DNA of 64,000 nucleotides from JANQFV01 sp964468185 (GTDB lineage Bacteria; Planctomycetota; Phycisphaerae; UBA1845; Fen-1342), in assembly GCA_964468185.1 (NCBI GenBank), contig CAYXTR010000005.1, positions 62,001 to 126,000 on the forward strand. The letters run 5' to 3'. Both the position numbers and the translations under genes were made by a program. Shown piece after piece: positions 33,311 to 45,707 of this stretch. Numbering within the stretch: position 1 is the first letter of the stretch; every line of letters begins with the position of its first letter. Under the pieces are notes generated by a model. It saw only the letters and a list, made by a program, of their open reading frames with translations, was not told the DNA's origin and made no database searches.

Positions 33311-36088
33311 TTATTGGGGATTCCCAATGCCGTAGATCAAGTAGGTCTCACCGGCCTGCGCCCGATCGCGGGGAGCGGCCGAAACAGAGCCGAACATCAG
33401 ATCGCCGAAACCATCCCCGTCGACGTCGCCGGCGGTTGCAATGCCATAGCTACGGTCGCCCATGAGGCCGAGTCCGGCGCCAAGGAAATCGCCCGTGTCG
33501 CGGCCGATGAAGACCGCGCCGGGCAGTCGCTCGGTGCCGACGTCGGCGAGGCTGATCGTGCCGGAATAGTCGGGAGAGCCGTAGATCAGGTAGACGACGC
33601 CGCAGTTGGTGCGGTCGATTTCGGCAGTGCCGTCGAGATCAAGATCGAGACGGACGGAAGCATTGGGGGCGGCGATGAGAATATCGTCGTTCCCATCGCG
33701 ATCAATGTCGCCGGCGCTGGCGACACGGGCTCCGGCCAAGTCACCTTCCTCGACACCTGAGAAGAGCACACCGAGGCCGCGCGTTGGGATGTCGTTGTAG
33801 CGGATCTCGGTTTCCGTCAGGTTGATTATGGTACGAGAGCCGAAGAAGACAGCAGCACCGCCACGGCGGTCGTTCACCAACGCTGATCCGATCAAGACAT
33901 CATCGATGCCGTCGGCGTTGAAATCGCCCGCGGGCGCCTGCGAGAATCCCAGCCGTTCGCCGGGTTCACCGACGATGCGTACGCCGTCGAAGATTCGCTC
34001 TCCAAGCGGATCCTCGGAGTTCATTGGCAATCCGAGTTCCTCGATGGCGAGGTCACTGCCGATCATCAGGCCTTGAAGGCGACCGAAAACGATGAAGCAG
34101 GAGCCGGCCCCGTCATTGCTGAGGGGGCTGCCGATGGCGATGTCGAAGAGGCCATCAGCACTGAAGTCGCCAACGGTGACGGCGTTTCCGATCGCCGCAC
34201 CGGGGAAACCGCCATATACTCGCATGGTGCGACCGGGCACGGGGGTGACTCCTGAGATTTCACGCGTACAGGGGTCGGCTTGATTGTCTGGGTCTACGAA
34301 ATAGCCGGGGGTGGCCCTGCGCAGATCGTTACTCGGAGCGAGGAACAGTCGCGTGTCGTCGAGAATGTAACGATACGGACCGTCGTGGGGCAATGTTGCT
34401 CCGCCATCGTCATAGGCACGCCAGAGGTGACCGCCGTAGTACAGACTCATGCAGCCGGCGCCAGGAACGCTTTGCCCCACGGGCGTATTCACGACGGGGT
34501 CTCGGTTGGGGACTGAGATGAGGATGGCGTTGTTGGGGTACCAGCCGACGGTTTCGCCACATTGATCACCGAAGTCGTGTGTGTGGATCCGACAGCCTAG
34601 CCGCGCTTGCTCCTCGGTACAATTCGCGTCTGCCAGATAGCGGTACATCAGCGTACATCCGCCGCTGCCGGGATTGTTGGGGCCATAGAAAGAATGGCAG
34701 CACTCCGGTGTCTGAATGGGGTTCCACGGTACTTGCCCAAAGTCCTGGATCATGAAGATGTGCCCACCGGGGAACCCGGCACTGGGTTCGAGCGCGCTAC
34801 CGGCGGCGATCACCACCCCTCCAGTTCGGAAGGCACCCTCATTGTCGAGTCGGAAGTTGACTGAGCAGGCTGGTGTGCGTGCGTCTACGACTGAATCCGT
34901 AAATGGGATGCCGAACGCGAGTTCGCGAACGCCGTCGGCGTCCCAATCTCCGATCACATCGAAGCTGCTGATGCCGCGGCTTGGACGAATCGGGTCGGCG
35001 GCCTCGGAGACGCCCTGGAAGATCTCGCCACGTACCAGTGTGGCGGTGGAGTTGAGGTTGAACACTCCGCGGAAGCGTTCCTGGCGGCCGTAAATCATGT
35101 AAGCCTCGCCGGTGCCACTGCGTTGCAGATTGGTCTCGTAGTTGGGCTTGGCGAACTGAGCGAGGATGATGATGTCGTCGAAGCCGTCGAGGTCGATGTC
35201 GCCGACGGAGTTTACGAAGCTGCCGGCGTTGTCACGGGGGTTGAAGCCCTCGAAGACGGCGCCTTCGTATTCGACGGTTTGCGGCTGGTCGATATCGCGG
35301 AGGTCGATGTAGCCGGCGAGGCGGGCATTCAGTTGAATGGTTCCCGGGGCGTAGATAGCGGTTTCGATGTCACTGTCGCCGACGACGGCGAGGAGGCGAT
35401 AGGTGCCGGGTTCGAAGGCGCTGGTGGGCAGGTCGAAGGAGAAGCTGCCGCCGACCTGAGAGTCGCTGGTGTAGAGGAGGATCTCGTCGCCGTCGGGCGT
35501 TTCGTTCGGGTCGAGGTAGATGGTGACGGTGTTGGTTGAGTCGGGGTCTTCGAGTTCCCAGGCGACGTCGAAGCGCGGTGTGATCCGCAGCGTGCGGTCG
35601 AACTCGAAGCTGTCGCGCGGGGAGGTGAAGAAGAGCTCGGGGCGTTGGTCGATCGAGATGGCACCGGGGGCGTAGTCGAAGGCGACGATCTCGCCGACTT
35701 CCTCGATCAGTGCGCCGATGAAGTAGGTGCCTTGAGCGAGGCGGGTGGTGTCGATCAGGGCGCTTGTTTGTGAGAGGGGGAGGTTGGTGTAGGCCAGGAT
35801 TTCGTTGTCGTTGTCGGGGTCCTGGTCCTCGTCGACGATGATGGTGATGATCGAGAAGCGGGAGGCGGCGAAGGCGCGCCAGTTGGCTTCGATCTGGGTA
35901 CCGCCGGCGATGGAGAGTGAGCTGGCGGGGGTGAGGACTTCGATGGAAGCATCGTCGCGGAGGACGGTGGCATCGCCGGTACCGCCAGCGACGAACTCTA
36001 ACGGGGCGGTATCTGTGGGGCAGCCGCCGATGAGGAGACAGACGAGCAGTGCCGATGCGGCCCAGCAGCCTCGCAGTGCATATTTCAT
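33311..36088 (-). CDS. FG-GAP repeat lipoprotein
   Basis: The 925-residue product has a lipobox (LIGGC, Cys23) after a signal helix. Two or three beta domains (about 40-270) are followed by an integrin-alpha-like propeller. FG-GAP repeats are visible as GDIDLDGFDDIIILAQ, GDWDADGVRELAFGIPF, GDFSADGLFDIAIGSP, GDFNADGIDDVLIGSA, GDIDRDGNDDILIAAP and GDVDGDGFGDLMFGSV. Each carries the Asp-rich calcium loop DxDxDGxxD. A Cys-rich insertion of about 200 residues lies between the second and third repeats (about 440-640). Such propellers commonly bind surfaces or proteins. It is the largest member of the island. Confidence 0.88.
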   Translation of the reverse strand: MKYALRGCWAASALLVCLLIGGCPTDTAPLEFVAGGTGDATVLRDDASIEVLTPASSLSIAGGTQIEANWRAFAASRFSIITIIVDEDQDPDNDNEILAYTNLPLSQTSALIDTTRLAQGTYFIGALIEEVGEIVAFDYAPGAISIDQRPELFFTSPRDSFEFDRTLRITPRFDVAWELEDPDSTNTVTIYLDPNETPDGDEILLYTSDSQVGGSFSFDLPTSAFEPGTYRLLAVVGDSDIETAIYAPGTIQLNARLAGYIDLRDIDQPQTVEYEGAVFEGFNPRDNAGSFVNSVGDIDLDGFDDIIILAQFAKPNYETNLQRSGTGEAYMIYGRQERFRGVFNLNSTATLVRGEIFQGVSEAADPIRPSRGISSFDVIGDWDADGVRELAFGIPFTDSVVDARTPACSVNFRLDNEGAFRTGGVVIAAGSALEPSAGFPGGHIFMIQDFGQVPWNPIQTPECCHSFYGPNNPGSGGCTLMYRYLADANCTEEQARLGCRIHTHDFGDQCGETVGWYPNNAILISVPNRDPVVNTPVGQSVPGAGCMSLYYGGHLWRAYDDGGATLPHDGPYRYILDDTRLFLAPSNDLRRATPGYFVDPDNQADPCTREISGVTPVPGRTMRVYGGFPGAAIGNAVTVGDFSADGLFDIAIGSPLSNDGAGSCFIVFGRLQGLMIGSDLAIEELGLPMNSEDPLGERIFDGVRIVGEPGERLGFSQAPAGDFNADGIDDVLIGSALVNDRRGGAAVFFGSRTIINLTETEIRYNDIPTRGLGVLFSGVEEGDLAGARVASAGDIDRDGNDDILIAAPNASVRLDLDLDGTAEIDRTNCGVVYLIYGSPDYSGTISLADVGTERLPGAVFIGRDTGDFLGAGLGLMGDRSYGIATAGDVDGDGFGDLMFGSVSAAPRDRAQAGETYLIYGIGNPQ

Positions 36089-36138
36089 TACTTACTCCCA
36101 AACACAATAACGGACCACGTGGTGCCCGAATCTTGGCG

Positions 36139-36687
36139 CTATGATGCGGCCGAACGGCGGATAAAGGCGAAGATCCGATAGCCGGAACTCGTCGCGGTCG
36201 ACTCGCTGACGGCGAACGTGAGTGCATCGCCGCAGTTGTAGTTGATTTCCTCTTGCAGGAGCGCGCCGAACGCGTCGACCTCGATGAACGGTGCGGTGTC
36301 GGGGTCGACCGCGCCGGTGACGTCGATCAGGAAGATGCGTGCGCCGGTCGACGACAAGTTGGAGACGTCGCCGAGGGTGATTTCGGTGATGGGGCAGACG
36401 ACCATCTGGCCGGTCTTATCGCGGGGGGCAACGAGCGTGGTGAAGCTCTCGACGTTGTCGTTGCCGTCGCGGTAGCTGACGACGGCCTGCATCCAGCGAT
36501 CGGTGCGGTTCTCGACTTCGACGAGCAGTCCGGGGGCCTCGCCGGGCAGGCTGGCGACGCTGCTGCCGGTACCGAGTGCGGAGAGGAAGTCGGGGCTGAA
36601 CAGGTTGGTAATCGTGCCGGTGCAGCCGACGAGCATGCCCAGGGCGGCGATGATCAGCGATAGCGTGAGCAGGCTTCGGGAGTTCAT
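36139..36687 (-). CDS. Small lipoprotein, paralogue A
   Basis: The 182-residue product has a lipobox (MLVGC, Cys22) and a beta-rich body without a known domain. It shares layout and words with the next upstream gene (36708-37247): a DFLSALG/LALELG helix start, a GLLVEVENRTD strand, a Cys-Pro block (VVCPITEI), and LQEEINYNCGDALTF near the end. The two likely arose by duplication and diverged strongly. Function unknown; they may interact with the FG-GAP lipoprotein encoded 50 bases downstream. Confidence 0.75.
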   Translation of the reverse strand: MNSRSLLTLSLIIAALGMLVGCTGTITNLFSPDFLSALGTGSSVASLPGEAPGLLVEVENRTDRWMQAVVSYRDGNDNVESFTTLVAPRDKTGQMVVCPITEITLGDVSNLSSTGARIFLIDVTGAVDPDTAPFIEVDAFGALLQEEINYNCGDALTFAVSESTATSSGYRIFAFIRRSAAS

Positions 36688-36707
36688 TCCGGGTATGCTC
36701 CTTGGGG

Positions 36708-37247
36708 TTACTGGTTAGGGATGACCTGGACCGTCACGACGTAGGTTTCGTCCTCGTCGACCACGATTGTCGAGAGACCGATCTCGATCACGTCACCGCA
36801 TTGGTAGGCGTCCCCGGACTGGAGTACGCCGCCAGCGTAAGCGACTTCGACATCGCCTTCGTCCTCGCTGACCACGGCGGCCTGATCGAACGCCGGCGTA
36901 AGGGAGGCATCCAATTCTCCTGGGCCGAAGAGGCCGACGGGGCAATAGAGCACCTCGTTGCTGACGTCGCCGCCGCTCACCTGGAGTGAGAAGTTGCGAG
37001 CGCTGCTACTGGCGGTGTTGGCGTTGGCGACCTCGAACGCGTAGAACGTTGCGGGGTTGCGTGTGTTGTTTACGAATGACACGAGAATGACGCCCTGCTG
37101 TCCCGTGATGGTTGCGGGATCGAGTCCGAGTTCGAGCGCCAGGTTGGGGTCCAGCGCATCGGCAAGGATGGTACAGCCGCCCACAGGCAACAGCAGCAAG
37201 CCGCAGACCACGCAAACCCAATTATGATGCTTGGTGAACAGTCTCAT
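36708..37247 (-). CDS. Small lipoprotein, paralogue B
   Basis: The 179-residue product starts at ATG 37247, preceded by GGAGG seven bases upstream; a longer frame to 37286 lacks such a site. The lipobox is PVGGC (VGGCTILADAL). The body has GVILVSFVNNTRNPATFYAF, VLYCPVGLFGPGELDASL and LQSGDAYQCGDVIEIGL, matching the pattern of the paralogue just downstream. It is the first gene of the five-gene exported island, so its upstream region should hold the island promoter, which I could not identify. Confidence 0.75.
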   Translation of the reverse strand: MRLFTKHHNWVCVVCGLLLLPVGGCTILADALDPNLALELGLDPATITGQQGVILVSFVNNTRNPATFYAFEVANANTASSSARNFSLQVSGGDVSNEVLYCPVGLFGPGELDASLTPAFDQAAVVSEDEGDVEVAYAGGVLQSGDAYQCGDVIEIGLSTIVVDEDETYVVTVQVIPNQ

Positions 37248-37513
37248 CGAGAGCCTCCAGCCGCCCTGCACATACTGCACCGACAATCTGCTAAGCGGTC
37301 ACGCGGCCACTCAGCATCCGCCGCTGGCGGTGTACCGTGAAACCAGCCATGCGGCAAGCCGGAAATCAGGTGCTGCCGGGCAGCCCTGCGCCCTGTGAGC
37401 ATTGTGGGGCGGGCGCCAAATCACCTAGTGTCTCCGGCGGTTGCGGTTCTTTGAGGAATGCAGGCCGATAAATCTCCCACTGGAAACAAGTTACAGAGCT
37501 CGCCCTCAGGCGA

Positions 37514-38068
37514 CTAATAGCTGATGACGCTGAATACGGGGCGGTCCCCGACGCGTTCCCGGCCTCGCAAGGCGGTCAACTCGATCAGGATCGCGACGGC
37601 CTCGACCGCTGCCCCGGTGGCTTCGACGAGTTCGCAGCAGGCTGCGAGGGTACCGCCGGTGGCGAGCAGGTCGTCGACGATCAGGACTTTCTGTCCGGCA
37701 TTGATGGCGTCAGCGTGGATTTCGAGAGCGTCGGTGCCGTATTCGAGTTCGTATTCGCGGCGGTGCGTTTTTGCTGGCAGTTTTCCGGGCTTGCGTACGG
37801 GGACGAAGCCGGCGGAGAGCACCTTGGCGACGGCGGTGCCGAAAATGAAGCCGCGTGACTCGGCGCCGACGACGAGGTCGATATGGCTGGAGCGAAATGG
37901 TTGTGCCATCAGCTCAACGGCCATGGCCAAGCCGCCGGGGTTGGCGAGCAGGGGGGTGATGTCGCGGAAGAGCACGCCGGGCTTGGGGTAGTCGGGGATA
38001 TCCCGGATGAAGCGCTGCAAATGAGCGGCTCGCGAGACCTCTTGCCACAACTCGGTACTTGGATTCAT
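37514..38068 (-). CDS. apt: Adenine phosphoribosyltransferase
   Basis: Apt salvages adenine, making AMP from adenine and PRPP. The 184-residue product shows IRDIPDYPKPGVLFRDITPL near the start, AESRGFIFGTAVAKVLSAGF, the Tyr-Glu-Leu-Glu-Tyr-Gly block, and the PRPP-binding VLIVDDLLATGGTLAACCEL. ATG 38068 gives the normal family length; an in-frame start at 38125 would add 19 residues. It stands alone on the minus strand. All catalytic motifs are intact. Confidence 0.95.
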   Translation of the reverse strand: MNPSTELWQEVSRAAHLQRFIRDIPDYPKPGVLFRDITPLLANPGGLAMAVELMAQPFRSSHIDLVVGAESRGFIFGTAVAKVLSAGFVPVRKPGKLPAKTHRREYELEYGTDALEIHADAINAGQKVLIVDDLLATGGTLAACCELVEATGAAVEAVAILIELTALRGRERVGDRPVFSVISY

Positions 38069-38387
38069 GCTGGCTGCCGCGCCTCGGAACTTCTTGCGCT
38101 GGGCGGCCGGCGGAATGTTTGTCATTCGGTCGGTCGCCGCTTCGTAGTAACATCCATGTGACCCGGCTGAGGCCGGCTCACCGCCGTGGCGCTCCGTCGC
38201 TCGTCGGCGTGGGTGTCATGGTAGTGGAGGGGCGGGGGGCTCGCAACGGGATGGGTAGCGGATTTGAGTGGGTGTGGCGGGGTTGCCGATAGAGGGAGTA
38301 GGGGGTGGCGGATGGTGTGCCGGGACGCGAGGCAAGGAGGGAGCGCGCACCGGTTGCGAACCGGTGCCACAGCGTGAGGCTGGTGGT
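38069..38387. other. Gap between apt and a small membrane-protein gene
   Basis: This stretch divides divergent genes. Apart from the palindromic repeat at 38348-38372, I see no open frame with coding character and no clear promoter hexamers. The first 57 bases could be an N-terminal extension of apt if the earlier start is used. Confidence 0.5.
38348..38372 (+). repeat. Palindromic repeat, copy 2
   Basis: CACCGGTT-GCG-AACCGGTG is a perfect 8-bp inverted repeat with a three-base loop, followed by CCACAG. It matches 9250-9274 at 21 of 25 positions and, like that copy, ends close (15 bases) before a start codon on the + strand. Confidence 0.6.
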
Positions 38388-38693
38388 ATGACGACCTGGC
38401 TATTGATGGTGCTGGTGACGGCGTTTGGCGGGGCTCTGCTGCTGTGGTACTCGGTGAGTGCGACGAAGCACTTCAGTGATGAGATGCTGAATGAGTACCG
38501 TGATATGCTGGCGGAGGCTCGTGAGAAGAAGATGAAGGAGCTTATCGCGGAAGCGGAGGAGGAGGCGGAAGAGGAGCGCCGGCGGCAGCAGGAGGCCCAG
38601 AAGGGTCGCCCGCGACGACCGGCTCCGGCCCCCGAGGCGCCTATCCAGACTGAGCCGATTGACACGCAGCCAGAGGGTGCTGAAACGCCATAG
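38388..38693 (+). CDS. Small membrane protein with a charged coiled coil
   Basis: The 101-residue product has one N-terminal membrane helix (about residues 3-21) followed by a Glu/Arg/Lys-rich coiled coil (YRDMLAEAREKKMKELIAEA) and a Pro/Ala-rich tail. No family was recognised. ATG 38388 has GTGAGG upstream; longer upstream forms of the frame run through the palindromic repeat and are unlikely. It converges on secA, with 19 bases between the two ends. Confidence 0.65.
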   Translation: MTTWLLMVLVTAFGGALLLWYSVSATKHFSDEMLNEYRDMLAEAREKKMKELIAEAEEEAEEERRRQQEAQKGRPRRPAPAPEAPIQTEPIDTQPEGAETP

Positions 38694-38712
38694 CGCGGTG
38701 CGATGGGGGTGG

Positions 38713-42678
<3,966 letters not shown>

Positions 42679-42802
42679 GGGCGTGGTCTCATGCCGGGTT
42701 GCGCCGATGTAAGCGACGCGGGAAAGTGGGACGGGTCGCACGATCGCGTCGTCTCACGTTCCCGCGCCGCCTGAATCCCACGGTGCGTCCGGTAGTATCT
42801 GA

Positions 42803-43369
42803 TTATTCCTTGGACCGGCTGATATATTCTCCGGTCCGGGTGTCGATCTTCAACTCTTCGCCGATGTCGATGAAGGGTGGCACCTTTACGCGGAGGCCGG
42901 TCTCCATCGTGGCTTCCTTGCTCTGATTGGTCGCCGTGGCGCCTTTGACGACCGGGGGCGTGTCGGCGACCTTCAGTTCGACGGTGTTGGGCAGTTCGAC
43001 GCCGACGACCTTGCCGTCGATGAACGACACCTGCACGACCTCTTCGCCGCGGAGGTAGAGGTTGGCATCGCCCATGAGGTCATTGGGGACCTCGACCTGT
43101 TCGAAGGTCTGTTGATCCATGAGGACGAAGTGGTCGCCGGAGTGGTACAGGTATTGGAAATCCTTCGTATCGACGAACTGGACATCGACCCGGTCGTCGG
43201 GGGAGAAGCGTTCGTCGATCTGCCGGCCGTCCATGATGTTCTTGAGCTTGATCTGTAAATAGCTGCGCCAGTTGCCTTTAGAGACGCGTGTCACGTCTAC
43301 GACGCTGTAAAGGCTGTCCTGGTAATTGATGACCTTGCCTCGTTTGAGGTCGTTCGCCTTCTCGGCCAT
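42803..43369 (-). CDS. efp: Elongation factor P family protein
   Basis: EF-P relieves ribosome stalling at polyproline. The 188-residue product has all three beta-barrel domains: the KOW-like start (NDLKRGKVINYQDSLYSVVD), the OB domain (GEEVVQVSFIDGKVVGVELP, then NTVELKVADTPPVVKGATAT) and a C-terminal domain ending TRTGEYISRSKE, the EF-P signature. The loop that normally reads PGKG around the modified residue reads VSKGNW with Lys31 and no proline, so the modification and enzyme may differ. It stands before secA on the same strand, 124 bases away. Confidence 0.93.
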   Translation of the reverse strand: MAEKANDLKRGKVINYQDSLYSVVDVTRVSKGNWRSYLQIKLKNIMDGRQIDERFSPDDRVDVQFVDTKDFQYLYHSGDHFVLMDQQTFEQVEVPNDLMGDANLYLRGEEVVQVSFIDGKVVGVELPNTVELKVADTPPVVKGATATNQSKEATMETGLRVKVPPFIDIGEELKIDTRTGEYISRSKE

Positions 43370-43478
43370 GCCTGAACTCCTGCCATCTGCTGACGCCCCG
43401 GGGTCGACGGTTCCGGGATGCAGGGGTACCGCGTCGACGGCGTAAGCTGCTGGTTACCCGAGTCATACAGAGCGACGC

Positions 43479-43508
43479 AGTATAGCACGGGTGCGTGCGG
43501 ATTGCGAA
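43479..43508 (-). promoter_or_regulatory. Candidate promoter of efp
   Basis: Reading the minus strand: TTCGCA (43508-43503), an 18-base spacer, then TATACT (43484-43479), five of six matches to the -10 consensus. A transcript would start near 43472, about 100 bases before the efp ATG at 43369. Confidence 0.5.
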
Positions 43509-43560
43509 TAGGCTGGGCCATAGCGATGCCCGATAACGTTGACCCGGTCGGCGTGCCATC

Positions 43561-44346
43561 GTGCGGGTCGCGGCCTATACTCGCGACGTGGAAACCTGTG
43601 CACTGCAATCCGGGTCGAACGGCAATGCCATTTACGTCGAGGCGGGGGGCGTGCGGCTGTTGTTCGACGCCGGCATCACCGGGTTGCAGGCGAGGAAGCG
43701 CCTGGCGCTACATGGGCGGGACATGTCTGACGTGGATGCGTTGGTCATCTCGCACCGCCACGGTGACCATGCACGATATGCCGGCGTGTACCAGCGGAAG
43801 CACAGGTTTCCTATCTACATGAGTCCTGCGACGCAACATGCGGTGGCACCGTTTATCGGGAAGGTTCACGACGTTCGCGTGTTTCGGCCCGGCGAGCGGC
43901 TCGAGTTTGGCGCGGTCACAATCCACACTCTGGCAACGCCTCACGACGCGGCGGAGAGCGTGGCGTTTGTGGTCGAGCATGAGGGGCGGCGGCTGGGGAT
44001 TCTGACGGATCTGGGGCACCCGTTCAGTGCGCTGGCGTCAACGCTGGAGGAGCTTGATGCGGCGTATTTGGAGAGCAATTACGATCCCGAGATGCTGGCT
44101 TGTGGGCCATACACCGCACAGCTGAAGGCTCGCATCGCCGGACGCGGTGGGCACTTGTCAAATGGCGAGGCGGCGCTGCTGCTGCGACACTGCATGAAGC
44201 GGCCGGCGTGGGTGGCGCTGGCGCATCTGAGCCAGCAGAATAATTCGCCGGAGCTTGCCCTGGCGTGTGCCCGGCGCGAATTGGGCAGCGCGTATCCGCT
44301 CCAGGTTGCGAGTCGTTACCAGGTTTCGGAGATGCTGACGGTCTGA
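43561..44346 (+). CDS. YycJ/WalJ-type metallo-beta-lactamase-fold hydrolase
   Basis: The 261-residue product has the metallo-beta-lactamase fold signature SHRHGDH (HxHxDH) in DALVISHRHGDHARYAGVYQ, an N-terminal LQSGSNGNAIYVEAGGVRLL and a later DLGHPFSALASTLEELDAAY. This is the YycJ/WalJ subgroup, metal-dependent nucleases linked in Firmicutes to cell-wall and DNA repair functions. The GTG at 43561 is used; a second GTG at 43588 fits the family start better. Its 3' end overlaps the convergent metzincin gene by 31 bases. Confidence 0.85.
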   Translation: MRVAAYTRDVETCALQSGSNGNAIYVEAGGVRLLFDAGITGLQARKRLALHGRDMSDVDALVISHRHGDHARYAGVYQRKHRFPIYMSPATQHAVAPFIGKVHDVRVFRPGERLEFGAVTIHTLATPHDAAESVAFVVEHEGRRLGILTDLGHPFSALASTLEELDAAYLESNYDPEMLACGPYTAQLKARIAGRGGHLSNGEAALLLRHCMKRPAWVALAHLSQQNNSPELALACARRELGSAYPLQVASRYQVSEMLTV

Positions 44347-45419
44347 GCGGAGCGGAGGCCGACGGTGTGCTGGAGGATCCAGCCGGAGTCCTCGTAGCCG
44401 ACTGGAAAGACGGACGCGTCTGCGGCAGCGGGGGCGAAGCCGGCGCCGTGGACGAGATCCCAGGCGGTCAATGCGCAGTCCATCAGATTGTCTTCGCCGC
44501 TGACATGGTAGAGGCCCAGCAGGTGGCCGAGTTCGTGGCCGGCGACCTCGCCCATCATCTGGCCCATCTGCTCGGCTGAGAGTCGCATGCCGGCGTACAT
44601 GCTGAAGTTCTCAACGTAGATGATGGCCGCATCGCTGGGGTTGCGATTGAAGCGGTCGACGCTGTCGGCCTGCCCGGCGCGGCGGTCGTCGCGGCCGCCG
44701 AAGTGGATGGTTGAGTGTGCGTCAGCGGGCGGCGGCTGCTCATCTGAGGAAATGAACGTGACGTTGTAATCGGCGTAGCGGGCGCGTAGTGTTCGTGTGA
44801 TGGTAGCGCGCAGGATAGCGCTCTTGCCGTCGTAGCGTGGGCTGAGGGCGGCGGCGTCGAAGGCGGCGAAGGAGATGGCGGTTCGGTGGCCGATTTCCAC
44901 GTCGTTGGCGCCAGAGAAGTTCAGGTAGACCACTTGCTCCTGTGGCGGAGGTGTACCGACGTCAAGCTGCTGGACGACGGTAGCGGTGATTTCGGCGGGC
45001 TCCTGTGAGTCATTGGCTACGCCGAGAAAGAGCGAATCAGTGGGCGCGAACGCAACTACGTTGAGTGTGACATCGACTGATGCGGGGCCGCGATCCAGGA
45101 GCCGCAGTTCGGCGTCGAGCAGGGCGAGGGTTACGCGTGCGGCGGTGGGCCCGCGCACATCGGCGAAGACGCGCCATGCCTCGCCGGGCGTCGCCGGCCC
45201 AAGGTCGATGAGCGTGTGCGTCCTGGCGGCGAGCGTCAGTGTGTGCGTTTGCGCGTGGTCAGCGGCATCCAGGGCGCGCCGCCGAGCGTTGTGCAGGCCG
45301 AACAACTCGGGCAGCCCCGTGGACAGGTCGCCGCAGCCGGTCAGGGCGGCGACAATGACGCCCACCAGCAGCGCGCGTCGCGATCGCAATTCCCAGCGGC
45401 ATGTTTGCAGTATGGCCAT
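44316..45419 (-). CDS. Metzincin-type metalloprotease lipoprotein
   Basis: The 367-residue product has a lipobox (LTGC, Cys29) and a C-terminal zinc protease signature HELGHLLGLYH (residues 295-305), matching HExxHxxGxxH, with a following Met-turn-like NLMD. It is matrixin/peptidase M10-M12-like. The N-terminal half is beta-rich and has no recognised family. GGAGG lies about ten bases before the ATG. It is probably an anchored protease of the cell envelope; the substrate is unknown. Confidence 0.82.
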   Translation of the reverse strand: MAILQTCRWELRSRRALLVGVIVAALTGCGDLSTGLPELFGLHNARRRALDAADHAQTHTLTLAARTHTLIDLGPATPGEAWRVFADVRGPTAARVTLALLDAELRLLDRGPASVDVTLNVVAFAPTDSLFLGVANDSQEPAEITATVVQQLDVGTPPPQEQVVYLNFSGANDVEIGHRTAISFAAFDAAALSPRYDGKSAILRATITRTLRARYADYNVTFISSDEQPPPADAHSTIHFGGRDDRRAGQADSVDRFNRNPSDAAIIYVENFSMYAGMRLSAEQMGQMMGEVAGHELGHLLGLYHVSGEDNLMDCALTAWDLVHGAGFAPAAADASVFPVGYEDSGWILQHTVGLRSAQTVSISETW

Positions 45420-45622
45420 ACAGGACGACCTCCGTAAGACGCGTTTCCGTCAGGAAATATCGGGTCGTCCGAGCGTGGGATTCTGCTATATCGTGCGGGT
45501 TTGGGAGCCTTGTGTAGGTTCGCGCAAGAAGGGGGGTGCGAAACGCAGTGGATTGCGCGGCGAAGTGGTGCTTGTTGCGCGACAGGCTATCCTCGGCACC
45601 GCGCAAATATGGGGTGTGGCGC

Positions 45623-45664
45623 AAACACGAAGGCCGTGACTCGTAGAGCCACGGCCCCGTGTTT
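45623..45664. terminator. Strong inverted repeat downstream of sppA
   Basis: AAACACG pairs with CGTGTTT, and inside it GGCCGTG (45632-45638) pairs with CACGGCC (45650-45656). It lies downstream of sppA on the minus strand and upstream of the metzincin gene. The inner arms use the same GGCCGTG/CACGGCC pairing as the repeat at 20801-20837. Confidence 0.6.
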
Positions 45665-45707
45665 GGCGGAGGTTGCTCCCGCCGGTGGTTTGTCGTGGAC
45701 CATGCCG

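Noticed and set aside
37464..37471. GCCGATAA, an exact FliA (sigma-28) -10 consensus
   Set aside because: It points into the 3' end of apt, which is on the other strand, and has no TAAA-type -35 at the right distance. Chance occurrence is more likely.
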